Part shown: positions 1 to 11,284 of the stretch, piece by piece
Layout of the letters: each line of letters opens with the position of its first letter
How positions within the stretch are numbered: position 1 is the stretch's first letter
Origin: Bigelowiella natans CCMP2755
Taxonomy: Eukaryota > Cercozoa > Chlorarachniophyceae
DNA length: 44,718 bases
Assembly: GCA_000320545.1 (NCBI GenBank)
Contig: ADNK01000196.1
Span: 1-44,718 of the forward strand
Direction: 5' to 3'
Made by a program: the position numbers and the translations under genes
Notes under the pieces: generated by a model
Told to the model about the DNA's origin: nothing
The model's database searches: none
The model's input: the letters and a program-made list of their open reading frames with translations, nothing else

Positions 1-46
<46 letters not shown>

Positions 47-76
47 GTATATACATGTGTGCGTGTGTGTGTGTGT
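1..76. repeat. (TA)n then (GT)n microsatellites at the window edge
   Basis: A pure TA tract covers about 1-42 and a GT tract about 60-76. They probably lie in an intron of the SMYD-type gene. Confidence 0.9.
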
Positions 77-174
77 TTAATTGAACCCAGAAATAAGTAC
101 AGTACAAAATAAGTAGAGTTGTATCAAAAGGTGTTGCATTCTGTTGACCTTTACATCTCCCAATCCCATTATTA

Positions 175-1080
175 TACAGAAGTAGAGGAAAGCAAAAGAA
201 GAAAAAGGACAAAGAAGAAGAAGAAGAATATCATTTGTAGCATCATCCAGCATGGTTACCGAGACTACATTCTGGAAGAACAGCCTTATCCTCCTCCCTC
301 TTCTTCTACTACGACTACCAGTGGACAACATCACCATATTATGGCATTGTTGAAGGCTGCTCATGAGCATCTTCAGCGTAATGAGGCAGGGGAGGCTCTT
401 GAGAAGTATCTAAGGGCGATTGATACATGTTCTAAGGTAGTAGGTTATCTATCATACATAAAGTCGTCGTAGTCGTTTTGTGTGAAGGGAAAAGGAAAGG
501 TTGGTGGTAAAGATGATCGAGAATTTATTTGTTGATCAAACATTATTAATGTCAATAAACATTTCTTTCTTCTTATTCTCCCCTGCTTTGAGATCTAATA
601 GTTTGTTTCATCTTTGTCTCTCGTTTTTCCCAATCTGCATTTTCTGTTTCTCTCCTTTTAATTTCTTGTTTATCAGCATTATATCTGCAAACATTCCCAT
701 TCAACACCATAATTAGGAGGGCCTTGGTGCGAGGCATGCGATGAGAACACGAGCACATAGCGGAGCTGCACACGCCTCCATTGAATTGAGCCGATGGGAA
801 TCTGCGGCGACACATCTACAGCAAAGCGTTGCAGGGTTTTGCTGCATACTCGTGATTAGAAAGAGAGGAGAAGAAGAGAAGGAGAGAAGGAGGAGAGAGG
901 GTAGAGTAAGGAGGGCAGAAAAGGGACTGTATGGTTGCTAATTCGTTCGAATCCTCCTTTCCTCCTATTCCTTCTGCAGTTCCAATTATTATTCTTTTGT
1001 ATCTGGAGCAGATTTGAAATAGCATACCCAGATGCACACCCTGTAAAGGCCGTGGAAATTCTAATGTGTGCAAAGGTAGA

Positions 1081-1113
<33 letters not shown>

Positions 1114-1161
1114 GTGGCTTAGGTGGATTAACCACTGCATTCAAATATTATAAATAAACGT

Positions 1162-1202
<41 letters not shown>

Positions 1203-1321
1203 GCACGTACGTACTCTGCTCTGGCTCACAAATGTAGGTTCTTTGGTTCAAAAAAGATGTTAATTCTGCTTTACAACATTTTCGAAGGGCTTTCAAGCTC
1301 CTAGAGGTCCTCTGCTGCTGA
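175..1321 (+). CDS. SMYD-type lysine methyltransferase, C-terminal part (SMYD3-like helical domain)
   Basis: This is the 3' end of a multi-exon gene whose SET and MYND domains would lie left of the window. Exons: ~175-436, 717-835, 1012-1075, 1238-~1321, with phases 0, 2 and 0 at the junctions. The joined protein is a TPR-like helical repeat. From memory of the family, the stretch FEIAYPDAHPVKAVEILM followed by KKDVNSALQHFRRAFKLLEV aligns with the C-terminal domain of human SMYD3 (FPGSHPVRG, then a repeat ending in a similar LAFDIMRV helix). SMYD proteins methylate lysines on histones and other proteins, and this domain borders the substrate cleft. The last exon either stops at TGA 1319-1321 or splices at GAG|GTCCTC (donor after 1306) to an exon I could not find. 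The first exon boundary is uncertain, and the Lys-rich stretch near 180-230 could be intronic. Confidence 0.72.
1082..1201. repeat. (AGT)n and (AC)n microsatellites in a SMYD intron
   Basis: AGT triplets run from 1082 to about 1113 and AC dinucleotides from about 1163 to 1200. Both lie between the exons ending at 1075 and starting at 1238. Confidence 0.9.
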
Positions 1322-2080
1322 ACATGTTTAAATGATGATGAGTTCTTCGCATGAATAATTGTGAACATTGGATAAGTTAACATACCCCTACCATGACGAT
1401 GACGGCATGATTGGATCATCTTACTCCTTTAAATAAAATCTAGATCACCCATGGCCCAACTCACACGTTAACTAAGGAGTGCATAATGAAGGAAAGAGAA
1501 GCTTCTGCGGAGTTCGCAGAGATCAAAAGGCAGAAACAAAATTCTTATTCTGTAGACTGTGATGAGAGGGAATGAGAGAGGCCACACCGTTCGCTACATA
1601 ATTTTGCATGACAACAATGCGCCATGCAGTGATCGCCACAACAAATGGATCATGATGCGTACGCAAAGCAACTGTGGCGTGCCCAACGACAACACACGAC
1701 TAGAGGCGTAGCTATGCTAGATGGTAGGGTCGGCATGCTTCTCTCCATCATTCCGCTTTTGTTTCAAAGCATCGCATCAGCAGAGCTAGAGAGCACTATG
1801 TGTGGCTCAAACTAGCAAACAAGCACAAGCTAGCAAGGAATGACAGGGATTTGAGTGCTGACAACAACTCACATGACATAGTATAAATGTGCCATGTACA
1901 ATCGATATGAACAAGTGACTCGCTTGCATTTGCATTGCTGGATTGGAAATGTCAGCATCTCTGCAGAAAGACCAAGAAAAATTTATCCGGCATTCAATTG
2001 AAAGCCGTGTGCATTTCCATGGCAGCTCTGCATCAATGGACGAGGCGACGCACGCATAATCTCTACGCACTGTTGCATGA
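1322..2080. other. Convergent intergenic region with a microsatellite-poor, CTAG-containing island
   Basis: This gap separates the 3' ends of the SMYD-type gene (+) and the membrane-protein gene (-). I see no coding exon. About 1500-1870 has a different texture from its surroundings: no simple repeats, many ATGC/GCAT palindromic tetramers, and several CTAG sites (near 1699, 1717, 1785, 1812 and 1831). See the island finding. Confidence 0.6.
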
Positions 2081-3121
2081 TTATTTGTTCTTCTTCCCAC
2101 CTCCAGAAGTAGGAGTAGTAGTAGTGGTAGTAGTAATAGTTTGTGCCCTAACCCTGAGCTTCGACAAAAAAAGCGGAAAACCAACAGGCGGCAACATCAG
2201 AGTCAACATGCACAACCACATTCTTTTTTGCTTGTCTTGGCGGTAGACTAAAACTGCAAATGTTACTGCAGCAAATATGTAGTCCAGAGAAGCTCCAAGA
2301 AAATTGTAATGGTATTGCTCCGTCTGGTTTGAAGTGAGAGATGCAAAGAAAGAACTTCTGTCAGGTTGTCCAGTCAGAAGTGACTCCGCGAAGAATGCTG
2401 CCACAAAAATTCCATTTAGAATAGCTAGCCCTGTGTAACCAGTGCCAGGATCTGTGAAGCCGAAATTTATCCAAAATGGAGGCAATTGTCCTCTGTACTT
2501 GTACAGAATCAACGGCAGCATTGCGAACCCCGCCCAAACGATTGTTCCCCAATCGAATACGGTTGAATTAGGCCCAGGAGGATATTTGTATTCTTGCTCG
2601 CACGTTGTCATGAGGGAAGTGTGACTAAGAACAAACCATCCAAAGTTGACAAACAGAGTGGTGTATGTGTCAAAGTCTGCATCATCCATTACAGTTGCGA
2701 CGCCATCGGTATGATGATATTCGTCATTTTTGCTCCACGGGGCGAACAAATCGGAATCTCCCGTGGTCATAAATTGAACTGGAATCGCAATTCCAACAGC
2801 CAAATATCCAACTGAGAAGTGTAACACCCTACGCAACAGTGCTTGCCCTCTTCTGTTTGAGTATGCAAGAAGGCTGACAAACAAGGCCATTTGCAGATGC
2901 AGCATGAAGTAGGACTTTGTTAAGATTGGATCCTTGCAAGTAGAACTTACAACGCCAGGGTAGAAGAAGAGACCGACATTGTGTGCAAGCCCCTGCACCT
3001 CGTGACTGTAGGTACTAGCCTTCCAAAGACAATATCCAGATGTACAACTTGCAGGTCCTAGGAAGAGGTAAGGAAGTCTCGATTTCCACCATGGAGCCTT
3101 TGCCTCATATTTAGTCGGCAT
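2081..3121 (-). CDS. Polytopic membrane protein of unknown family, intronless, 346 aa
   Basis: This is a single uninterrupted reading frame with an ATG at 3121-3119, which is unusual here because most neighbours are split by introns. I recognise no family. There are about seven hydrophobic segments, at roughly residues 70-87 (FMLHLQMALFVSLLAY), 98-117, 155-172, 190-210, 228-248, 275-295 and 303-322. The C-terminus is short and basic, with a Thr run followed by GGGKKNK. Notable polar residues include CTSGYCLW near residue 30, two closely spaced histidines (YHHTDG) and a WF..SH pair in a membrane segment. It is most likely an integral membrane protein of the secretory pathway or an organelle. 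It shares the region 3122-4729 as a divergent promoter with the zinc-finger gene. Confidence 0.75.
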   Translation of the reverse strand: MPTKYEAKAPWWKSRLPYLFLGPASCTSGYCLWKASTYSHEVQGLAHNVGLFFYPGVVSSTCKDPILTKSYFMLHLQMALFVSLLAYSNRRGQALLRRVLHFSVGYLAVGIAIPVQFMTTGDSDLFAPWSKNDEYHHTDGVATVMDDADFDTYTTLFVNFGWFVLSHTSLMTTCEQEYKYPPGPNSTVFDWGTIVWAGFAMLPLILYKYRGQLPPFWINFGFTDPGTGYTGLAILNGIFVAAFFAESLLTGQPDRSSFFASLTSNQTEQYHYNFLGASLDYIFAAVTFAVLVYRQDKQKRMWLCMLTLMLPPVGFPLFLSKLRVRAQTITTTTTTTPTSGGGKKNK

Positions 3122-4729
3122 TTCTCCTGTTATGTTGGCAGTGTCCTCCCCCCCTTGAGCAACGTCCGACCGACTCCCGAAAACACGACAATTACAAAGA
3201 CGATCAAGGCAAGAAGGTAGGCCGATTTTTAATTTGATCCCTGTTTCTTAAGGCGACATGTGAAAGGCTATATCTCTCGTCAGCTGAACCATTTGCTTCA
3301 ACGACTACGACAATAAAATGTACTCGTTTTCTGGGAGAAATCCTAGGAAATCCAAGTAGATCTATGCGCTTCAGATTCTTCTCGTTAGTGAGAGCACCGC
3401 ATCATTTCAAAATAATTGGCATTTTATTGAGTAAAGGGTATCTATGTCGGTGTCGTAAGCATTGAATTTGGGCACTTTGTGCCCTTACCCCATCTCTATT
3501 GGTTGACGACACAAGGAAAAAATTGGAGGAAATAACGTGTGTAGGAGATAGACCTGCTGGCAGCGACAAAGTTCTCCTTTCCAAGGAGAATCCAGGCAGT
3601 TGAAAGCGGGTAAATTACATTTAAACATTAAAATGTAATGTAATATGTACTAACGACAATAATAATGATGAGCTGATGTTTCGAATTAAGCGGTGTTACT
3701 GAAGTTGTGACACTCATTCTCTCTCCTTTCCTTCTCTTTCTCTCCACAGTCCTCTTTTCAGACCAGCATTTTGAGGAAATGTATTCAGACTTGAATAAAT
3801 ATATTCTGGGTTTGAATAATCTATAATATTTTAAAAACTATCAATATATAATTGTCGTTATAGTAATTATACAGCTACCGAGATTTTTGTGAATAAATAT
3901 CAGATAACAATAGGATGAAAATAGAGTTGATTCACAGTTTTATGAGGATACTCTTAAGCGCTTTTATCATATGTTTCTTTCATGATATGAAAGTTTGAAC
4001 AAATATTTTAAAGTATTGCCATTAACACAAGGATTCTTAGGCTGAAAAATATGGAGCTTGCTCTGTCGGCGTTTTGGAGTTTGAAAACAACGCATGTACA
4101 CCTTTTCTAAGGAAAATGACATATTATTTTGAAGTATGCGTGGAAAACCGGAGGTATGCAGGATTTAGATTCAGATTTGGAATCGCTCATTATTGTGGAA
4201 GAATCTAATATTTTAGGTGGACAATTTAAGGGATTTTTCCCAATTTAGGTGTATTAATCGTTGCTAATCAATGTATTCATAGATTTGTATGCAACGAAAA
4301 TCTTATTTGGATGCCTGTCTGAAAGGGTTTTTTTTAATACTTGAAGGCGCAAAACTAAGATTATTCATCCCTTAACCCAATTTTTTCAATACTAGGCTTC
4401 TATGTCAATGTTGTTTTAATTACATGTTGTCGCATAATAAAATCTCTATCTATCTGAGTTTCAAATTGCAACTTGATTGTCTGAAAGAAGTATAGACGAG
4501 GAGGGGCTCTCATCTTCGAACGTATAACCCAAGGCCAAAGTAAACAACTGAAGGAAGGGGGGGAACGAAGGCTTTGAAAACAATCACACTTAACATTTTT
4601 TTAGGGTAGGAGACGAAAGCTACCCTCCGTCTTCCTACTAGGCTTACGACAGGATCCAGGGACGCTGAGAGTCCCTCCTTTGCTGGCTGAATTCCCTTCA
4701 GAATATCCGATTGACAGAAAGCTACTAAG
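3122..4729. other. Divergent intergenic/promoter region between the membrane-protein and zinc-finger genes
   Basis: About 1.6 kb with no exon that I can support. It is AT-rich, especially 3600-4450, and nearly free of microsatellites. Both flanking genes start outward from it, so it should hold two promoters and 5' UTRs. A CT-rich run at 3718-3750 is the only notable tract. Confidence 0.55.
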
Positions 4730-6249
4730 ATGAGCGGACGGCCTGTCCCTCCTTTAAAAACAGGAGTGATTCTTGATACTGAAGGGAAGGTGTTGCCGTC
4801 TCCAGACGCTGCAAACATTCTCATGTCTTTAAAGTTCCCTTCAAACAAAAATGGGAAGAAAGCTAACAGCAACGGTGTAAAAAAGGAGGGGGGGATCTTA
4901 GTTGATCAACAAAAAAACAAGGTAAAAATATTTCGGCGTCTTTAATTAATCAGTACTTAGCGTAGTTTTTCGTGGGCAGTATATTTTAAAGAAAATAATG
5001 ATATCAAATGCCTGTCTTGTAAATACTTGATCGACAGGTCATTAAACCGCCTGTCCCACGGCAAGTGTGCTCTCGTATAAAGGGGATTTCAAAGGAATCG
5101 TTCCAGAGAGAGGAACAACGATTGCAAGTATTATCTGACAAGGAACGAAATAGTGGGAAAATGAGAAAGCCTGCTCAACAGGATGGCAAGGCTCGAGTGA
5201 GAGATTACAATGCATCAAATGGAGGATTGGTGCATCCAATCCAGCAACAGCAACAGCAACAGCAACAACAACAGCAACAGCAAACAGGCCTGCGTGAGAA
5301 GCAATTTTACAACACTCCTCCTACCCAGACGCAATTTGCTGTTGATAGTTCTGAACCCCTATTTAAGAGAAGATTGCAGCCCCACTACTCCAGCAATAGT
5401 AGTGGTCAAAATAATCAACAAATATCTCCACCTGTACCCCCGCCGCCACCTCCAACAGGAAGTTCTGCCAGCAACGAGCAAGATCATAGTGTTGCAGCCC
5501 CAGTTCCAATGCCGGTTGGTTATTATCGTCAACCCAGCTTGGCCCAGTCGACGATCCCAAGTGCGCAGTATACTGCTAGTATGAAGCAACAGCAGCAGCA
5601 GAATTGCCCATCATCATTATCTCATAGACAGCGAGGAGTAGGTGCTATCACTACCAAAAGTAATAGCAGCTTTGGCTCCTCAAAATCCCCTGAGGGCATC
5701 CTCATAAGAGATGATCAATCGCGCCAACTCTTAAGCATACCGGAGCAGTCTCCACCTGAACGGCCCCACTCAGCTCCGAGTAGCGACCAGCTGCGAGTCA
5801 TGGAGTTAAATGCTTTTATGGAGTACAAGCAACAAGAAGGGGAACGTCAAATGAAGGGTAGTAGTAGCCAATATCAGCAGCAACAGCAGCAGCAATATTA
5901 TCAGGCGCAGCCGCAGACAATAGCCCAACAATATACGACCTCCTCCCATGGTGGACAAGGATTAATTAGGTCAAGGTCCCCCCCTGCTGCTTCTATCATA
6001 GGCACAGATGCTGCTGCCAACCCCTTTAAGAACTATTTAACGCCGACAATACCCACTGCTGGTGCTTCTAACTACCCTTACGGTAGTCTCGCAGCAGCAG
6101 CAGCAGCAAGCAGTCATCAGATGGGCCAGAGAATGACGACTATGCCGAGTGGGAGTGGTGGTCCAAATCAAATCTACGAAGCAGCTAGTGGTGTCAGTGG
6201 CCACTCTGCTGCTAATACTACCGCTGCTGCTGTAATGATGCCACAGATG

Positions 6250-6287
<38 letters not shown>

Positions 6288-7519
6288 TGGGCAGCGGCGT
6301 CTGCAGCAACAGAACGATTGGCAGCAAGCACCACCACCTCCAAAGAGAGCTAGAATCATGACGATGAACCAACAGTTTACTGCTTCTGTTGCTACTTCAA
6401 GAGGTGGACAGAAACGTAGAGGTGGTGGCACAAAAAAAGGACCACGTGAGGCCAAAGCCCAGATTTGCAACCAATGCGGAAAAACTTTCAGCACGGGTGG
6501 CAACCTTTCGAGGCATATGCTTACCCATAGTGACGAGCGCCCCTTCTCTTGTGGAATTTGCTTCAAAAGTTTCCGCCAGCGCGTGCACCTCAAGAAACAC
6601 ATTCGCTTGCACACAGGAGAGAAGCCTTATTCCTGCCCCCATTGTAATAATTACAATAAGAATAATAATAATTATATGTTGCCGTGTAAATGTCATCGTC
6701 GTCATCATTATTATCCTCATCCTCCTCCACCATATAAGTGCACGTACTTATCCTTCTATTTGTGGTATGTGTATTATATTTTTAGGTCCGAAGAGCTTCA
6801 CGCAAAAATCAACACTCACGGGACATATCCGAACAAAGCACACCGGGGAAACGCCTTACCACTGCCCTGATTGTGACAGAAGATTCCCGACACGGAATCA
6901 CCTACGAGCGCACAAAAATAAATGTCAGCCAGCACAGAATAATCGTGGAACAACTACTGCCACCAGGAGCGCCACCGGGATTCTCCGCCATCATTCTGCA
7001 ACCAATCCCTCTTCTACAACTTCTTCAACCACTGCTGCTGCTGCTGCTGCTGCTGTTACTTCTACTGCCCAAACAGATCGAAACGGCACTTTTCCAACGA
7101 CAATAATTCAAGCATCACCTACCGCAGCTAACCCTTCACCTGCACCCCCTGCTACCTCAAGAATATCATCATCGACTGGACGCCAACAAGCTGCCGCTGC
7201 TACTACTACAATTCCCATGAACAACAACATAACTACTGGTATGATGTACACCCATACTACAAATGGAAACTATCATCATCAGCATCAGCAGCAGCAACAA
7301 CATATTCAGCCGCCCAGCTATACCACAGTAGCAGCTATAAATGGGGGAGTTAGAAGAGGAGGTCCAACCATTGTCACAACTGTTTCTCAGCAGCAGCAGC
7401 AGCAGCAGATTCAGCAACCACTACTACCCTCATCATCGTCATCCTCTCTACAACTTCCACCACCACCTCCTCCTCCTCCTCCTCCTCCTCCTCCACCAGC
7501 TGCTTCTGCTGCGCTGTAG
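4730..7519 (+). CDS. C2H2 zinc-finger protein, 843 aa, with Q-, A- and P-rich tracts
   Basis: Exons 4730-4921, 5038-6643 and 6786-7519 join in frame (2532 nt with stop TAG). Four zinc fingers occupy residues about 541-646. Finger 1 is C..C with H...H ending HMLTH; finger 2 follows the linker SDERP; finger 3 is split by intron 2 inside its second zinc-binding cysteine (T|GT gives Cys600); finger 4 ends in Cys646, so it is C2HC. The TGEKPY and TGETPY linkers are those of DNA-binding fingers. The rest is low complexity: Gln runs near 5245-5283 and 5875-5893, an Ala run encoded by CAG repeats at 6251-6285, Ala and Gln runs in exon 3, and a terminal Pro run. It is probably a sequence-specific nuclear transcription factor with disordered flanks. 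The target is unknown. Splicing across finger 3 restores a perfect C2H2 pattern, which supports the model. Confidence 0.9.
5242..5284. repeat. CAG/CAA triplet tract encoding polyglutamine
   Basis: Mixed CAG and CAA codons in exon 2 of the zinc-finger gene encode about 13 consecutive Gln. Confidence 0.9.
6250..6286. repeat. (CAG)n tract read as GCA (polyalanine)
   Basis: The repeat is CAG on the DNA but is read in the GCA frame, so it encodes Ala rather than Gln. Confidence 0.9.
7460..7500. repeat. (CCT)n tract encoding polyproline at the zinc-finger protein C-terminus
   Basis: CCT/CCA codons encode about 14 Pro shortly before the stop codon at 7517-7519. Confidence 0.85.
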
Positions 7520-9098
7520 CGGTAGAAATGCCCCAACCCCACACCACCACTCCTGATTAGTATTAGGACTAGCAGTATTTGAATTATAATTGTTTTTTGG
7601 GAGATAGATATCATCATCATCATCTCTAATTGTAGAATAGAAATGTCAAAGCATCAATATTGTCGCACACCGAGTAGTAGTAGTTCATAGCATAGCTGCT
7701 GCCTCTATTTCAATGGTCGTCGAGGATGATGATGGGTCTTTGACGATTATACATACATACGTACGTACGTACGTACATACATGAACAAGCAAGTAATCAT
7801 TCAAGTGATCGTCAAGTGTTAGTCAAGTGATAATTTTAGATATGTAAACAAACTATGAAAGCTGCATTATTCACCATGGTGCAGGATGCTCAAGTAGTAG
7901 CTATATAGTACCAGCAGCAGAGAGGTTCATTGTATGGTGTAATTGTTGTTTGTTTTTGAATATACATCGTCTATATTCTTTTGATTCTGCAGCTACTTCA
8001 CATAAAGACAAACATATGCCTTTTTGCTTTTAGGATCCAACAAGTTATGAGTAGACAGAAACCTCTTTTAAAAATTTCACGAGACCCGCCATCCATTACC
8101 GAGCATCACATCACAAATTGAGTTCCTTAAATTTTTAATACCTGGACTATTTTGATTAATTTAAGACGATTTCTTGCAACACGTACAGGTGAGTGGAAGA
8201 GTATGTGAGATGTAATGAGTAGAATCTATATGTATCACCATTCTTTGTCTATTGCATTAATATCGACTTGCTGTAACAGCCTCGATTCACATGTATCTAG
8301 TATGACACATGTTACGAGCGCATTGATAGCGCTATCGGAGAGCCGCACCTACTACTCCTGCCTGTTGTAGTTGAGACCGATGTTCTACCTGCTTGCCACA
8401 TTTCAGCATGCAGACACAATCTAGCAATGAACACAGTGTGCACCATGCTAGCATATGAGACGGATGCAATGAATTGATTAAATCTTTTCAATGGTCATCA
8501 TGATGTACGTAGCTGTGCACACCTGCCAGACTCAGCTAGGGGGTCTGTTGTTGTGGTGACACTGAACTTTGTCTGGCCACTGCAATTTTGCTCGGATTTT
8601 CATTTTTTTGGCAGCGATCATGCGTGGTCCAGTCACGCGCTCAATGCACGCGTCTCTAGGTACGGTCTCTATGTGGTCTAGACGCACGAGCGAGACTGCG
8701 CATGATGCCAATGCAATCCATCGACTGCATGCACGGCCTACGATGATGCTGTGCTAGCATAGCTGTGCTTTGGTGCATGCGCATATCTAGATGTGCGTAT
8801 GCGCATGTGGGGCGTGTCGATTGCATGTTGGGGACGCAGCCGTCCGTCAGCACTGCTAGCTAGCATGTATACGTTGTGCGTGCACATGTCTAGCATAGAT
8901 CTAGAGATCTAGAGATGTATGTGCCATGATGATCATGGGACCATGTGCATGACTGTGATCTAGATGGCATGCATGCACGTGCATGCCACTGCAACGAGCA
9001 AGAAAAAATGCCTTGTTTTTCAATTTGTATTGGCTTCATGTGAGGCATCACAATGATACGCACAATGACGTGACGATGCAATGAATGCATGAGCATGT

Positions 9099-9148
<50 letters not shown>

Positions 9149-9214
9149 CACACACACACACACCACTGCAGCATGCAGCATTTTAGTAGTAGCAGCAGAT
9201 TTCTCTTACTAATG
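7520..9214. other. Convergent intergenic region: 3' UTR, then a CTAG- and palindrome-rich island
   Basis: The zinc-finger gene (+) and Hip (-) converge here. The first ~700 bp contains TCA and TACG microrepeats (7610-7625, 7750-7780) and looks like 3' UTR. From about 8270 to 9000 the texture changes: simple repeats vanish, GC rises, and CTAG (about 14 copies) and CATG/GCATGC palindromes become frequent. A (CA)n tract at 9102-9164 closes the gap. No gene seen. Confidence 0.6.
9102..9164. repeat. (CA)n microsatellite
   Basis: A dinucleotide tract of about 60 bp with one CG interruption, immediately 3' of the Hip stop codon. Confidence 0.9.
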
Positions 9215-11284
9215 TTAATCGATGTCCTGAGTCCGAGGCATGTCATTCGCACTACTACCCCCTCCAAAAGGGTTGCCTCCTCCTCCTCCTCCTCCTCCTC
9301 CTCCTCCTCCTCCTCCTCCACCACCACCACCAAATGGCATTCCCCCTGGCATTCCCCCTGGCATTCCCCCTGGCATTCCCCCTGGCATTCCCCCTGGCAT
9401 TCCCCCTCTACCTCTTCCTGCCTTTGCTTGCATTTTCGCCATCAAATTTATAATTTCAGGATCTGTTAAAAATTTCAAGTTCATACCTCCAAAGTAATAC
9501 AATGCAAGTGAAAAGTATTAACCATGAGTAATCTCACACTTGATTATTAATCCATTCTCCTAGTTCTCATCTTCACCACCACCACCACCAAGGCAGAAGC
9601 ACCATCGACTTTTTAGTCACCTGTTGGCATCTTTCCCTTTTGCATGTCCATCATTGCCTGTTGTAACTTTGCTAACGTAGCTGGATTTTGCATAGCTTGC
9701 ATCAGTTCGGGGTCCTGCATAAGCTGCTGTGCCATCCCATCCATACCCCCCCCACCCCCTGGCATTCCCCCTCCTCCTCCTGGCATTCCTCCTGGCATTC
9801 CCCCTCCATAACCTCCTCCTGGCATTCCCCCTCCATAACCTCCTCCTGGCATTCCTCCTCCATAACCTCCTCCACCGCTCCCATAGTCTCCACCACTTTC
9901 AAATATCTTTCGCTTCCGTTCTTCATGTTCTTTTTGTCTTTTTTTCTTCTCCCATTTCTTCACTTTCGCCATGTGTGCTTCATTCGCTGAGTCTCTCTCT
10001 TGTTCGTAGCGTTTTCTGTGATCTTCAACTTTCTTGTTACGCCAAACGCGTGCTCTAGCATATTTCTCATCTTCACCAGTAATCGGGTCATAATCAATTC
10101 TCTGCCCATTTAACAGGTACTGAATTGCACCTGTGTAATTTCCCAACATATTGTATGCTTTGCCAATAACCTTGAATGCCTTTGCGTTGTCCTCCGATAT
10201 CTTGAACGCCTTCTTCGCAACTAAAATGGCGGAGTTTGGACGTTTTTGATCAAGGAGCACTCTAGCGATCTCTGCCAACACAGAAGCCGTAGGGTATTGC
10301 CTCGCAGATTCACGATATTTCTCAATCGCTTCATCAAGCTTACCATCTTTATAAAGTGTCTTAGCTTCTTGTTTTAGATTATTTCCTGCTTGCATCCGAT
10401 CATCATTGAGATTGGTTGGTACTATTTCAGGAAGATCTTCAAATTCTCCAATTCGTACTTTATCTGGATTCTTCATAGCGTCTGGATCTTCTTCAATTTC
10501 AATGGGAACATAGTCGGGGTATATAAATTCTCCAGGATCCTCCATTATTACCTGTCATTTAAGGTAATATTTCCATGGTTTTATTATCTTTTACCAATAA
10601 TATTAATGCCATTAGGTTAGAGGAGAGAAATGGATATATTAGATGGAAACAGGCCAAAAATAGCACACGAATATAAACCACTACCGAAAAGCAAAGACAT
10701 TTTCCAAAATTGCTGCTACTACTGGTACTACTACCATTACCACAAGCACTATCACTGCTCCTACTTACCTACCTCTTCACCATCATGGCCTCCTACATTG
10801 GCTACCACTAGCACTACTACCACTGCTCCTACCTACCTACCTACCTACCTACCTCTTCACTATCATCGCTTACATTGATGAACAGACCCTAACCCGTGTA
10901 ACCCTACTACCTCTTCACCATCATGGCCTACATTGGCGAACTGGTGTCCTGTTCCATCGTCGAAAATTTGTTTCTTTTCCCCCACTTTCTCCTATAGATG
11001 ATGATGAAGATGATGATGATGATTATGATGATGATGATGATGACAAACGCAGATAATGGTGATAGAAAGAAGTGTATAATAATAATAACCCAAGCAGCTT
11101 CTATAACCTTGTTGTCGTCCTCAGAGCGTAGGGTAGGTGCCATATGGGTTATAAATAGTTTGAAGAACTTAAACTCTGGTTTTTGAAGGAGGGATGGATC
11201 TCTTTGCACTTCAAGACAGCAATGCTCGAGGATCTTTATTTGTTCTGGCGTTATACTACTACTACCCCCACCTTCTCCTTCCAT
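9215..11284 (-). CDS. ST13: Hsp70-interacting protein Hip (ST13 family), 459 aa
   Basis: Exons in transcript order are 11284-11108, 10551-9621 and 9486-9215; introns are 556 and 134 nt, and the reading frame is kept at both joins. Hip is a cytosolic co-chaperone that binds the Hsp70 ATPase domain and stabilises its ADP state. Exon 1 encodes the N-terminal dimerisation domain (ITPEQIKILEHCCLEVQRDP). Residues ~114-215 form TPR repeats ending RIDYDP, followed by a charged helix. The tail is a long GGMP/GGGY repeat region with two DP motifs: DPELMQAM, and after the last splice TDPEIINLMAKMQAKAG, which matches the C-terminal motif of animal Hip. The second intron lies just before this motif; without splicing the frame ends at TGA/TAA after PTGD. 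The start at 11284 is chosen because homology begins there. An in-frame upstream start at 11521 would add 79 mostly Thr/Ser residues. Confidence 0.92.
9277..9410. repeat. (CCT)n and a 12-bp minisatellite encoding polyGly and GGMP repeats of Hip
   Basis: A CCT tract at 9277-9330 encodes Gly on the minus strand. It is followed by about six copies of a 12-bp unit (GGCATTCCCCCT) at 9336-9407 encoding Gly-Gly-Met-Pro. GGMP repeats are a hallmark of Hip, but these are near-identical at DNA level and so recently expanded. Confidence 0.9.
10770..10937. repeat. Three imperfect copies of a ~30-bp repeat in Hip intron 1
   Basis: Copies at about 10770-10801, 10850-10879 and 10908-10937 share TACCTCTTCACCATCATGGC followed by TACATTGG, with CTAC tetramer runs between them. 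Confidence 0.75.

Noticed and set aside
5210-5589. Other-frame ORFs inside the zinc-finger exon 2
   Set aside because: They shadow the true frame and contain only repeat-derived runs.
7750-7782. TACG/TACA repeats as a regulatory site after the zinc-finger gene
   Set aside because: It is a simple tetranucleotide microsatellite.
8890-9502. Long frames reading polyGlu, Cys-Val or Thr-His repeats around 8900-9470
   Set aside because: They are other-frame readings of the (CA)n and (CCT)n tracts; the Hip exon on the minus strand explains the region.
9688-10058. Plus-strand frames rich in WHSP repeats
   Set aside because: Antisense of the GGMP/GGGY tail and charged helix of Hip.
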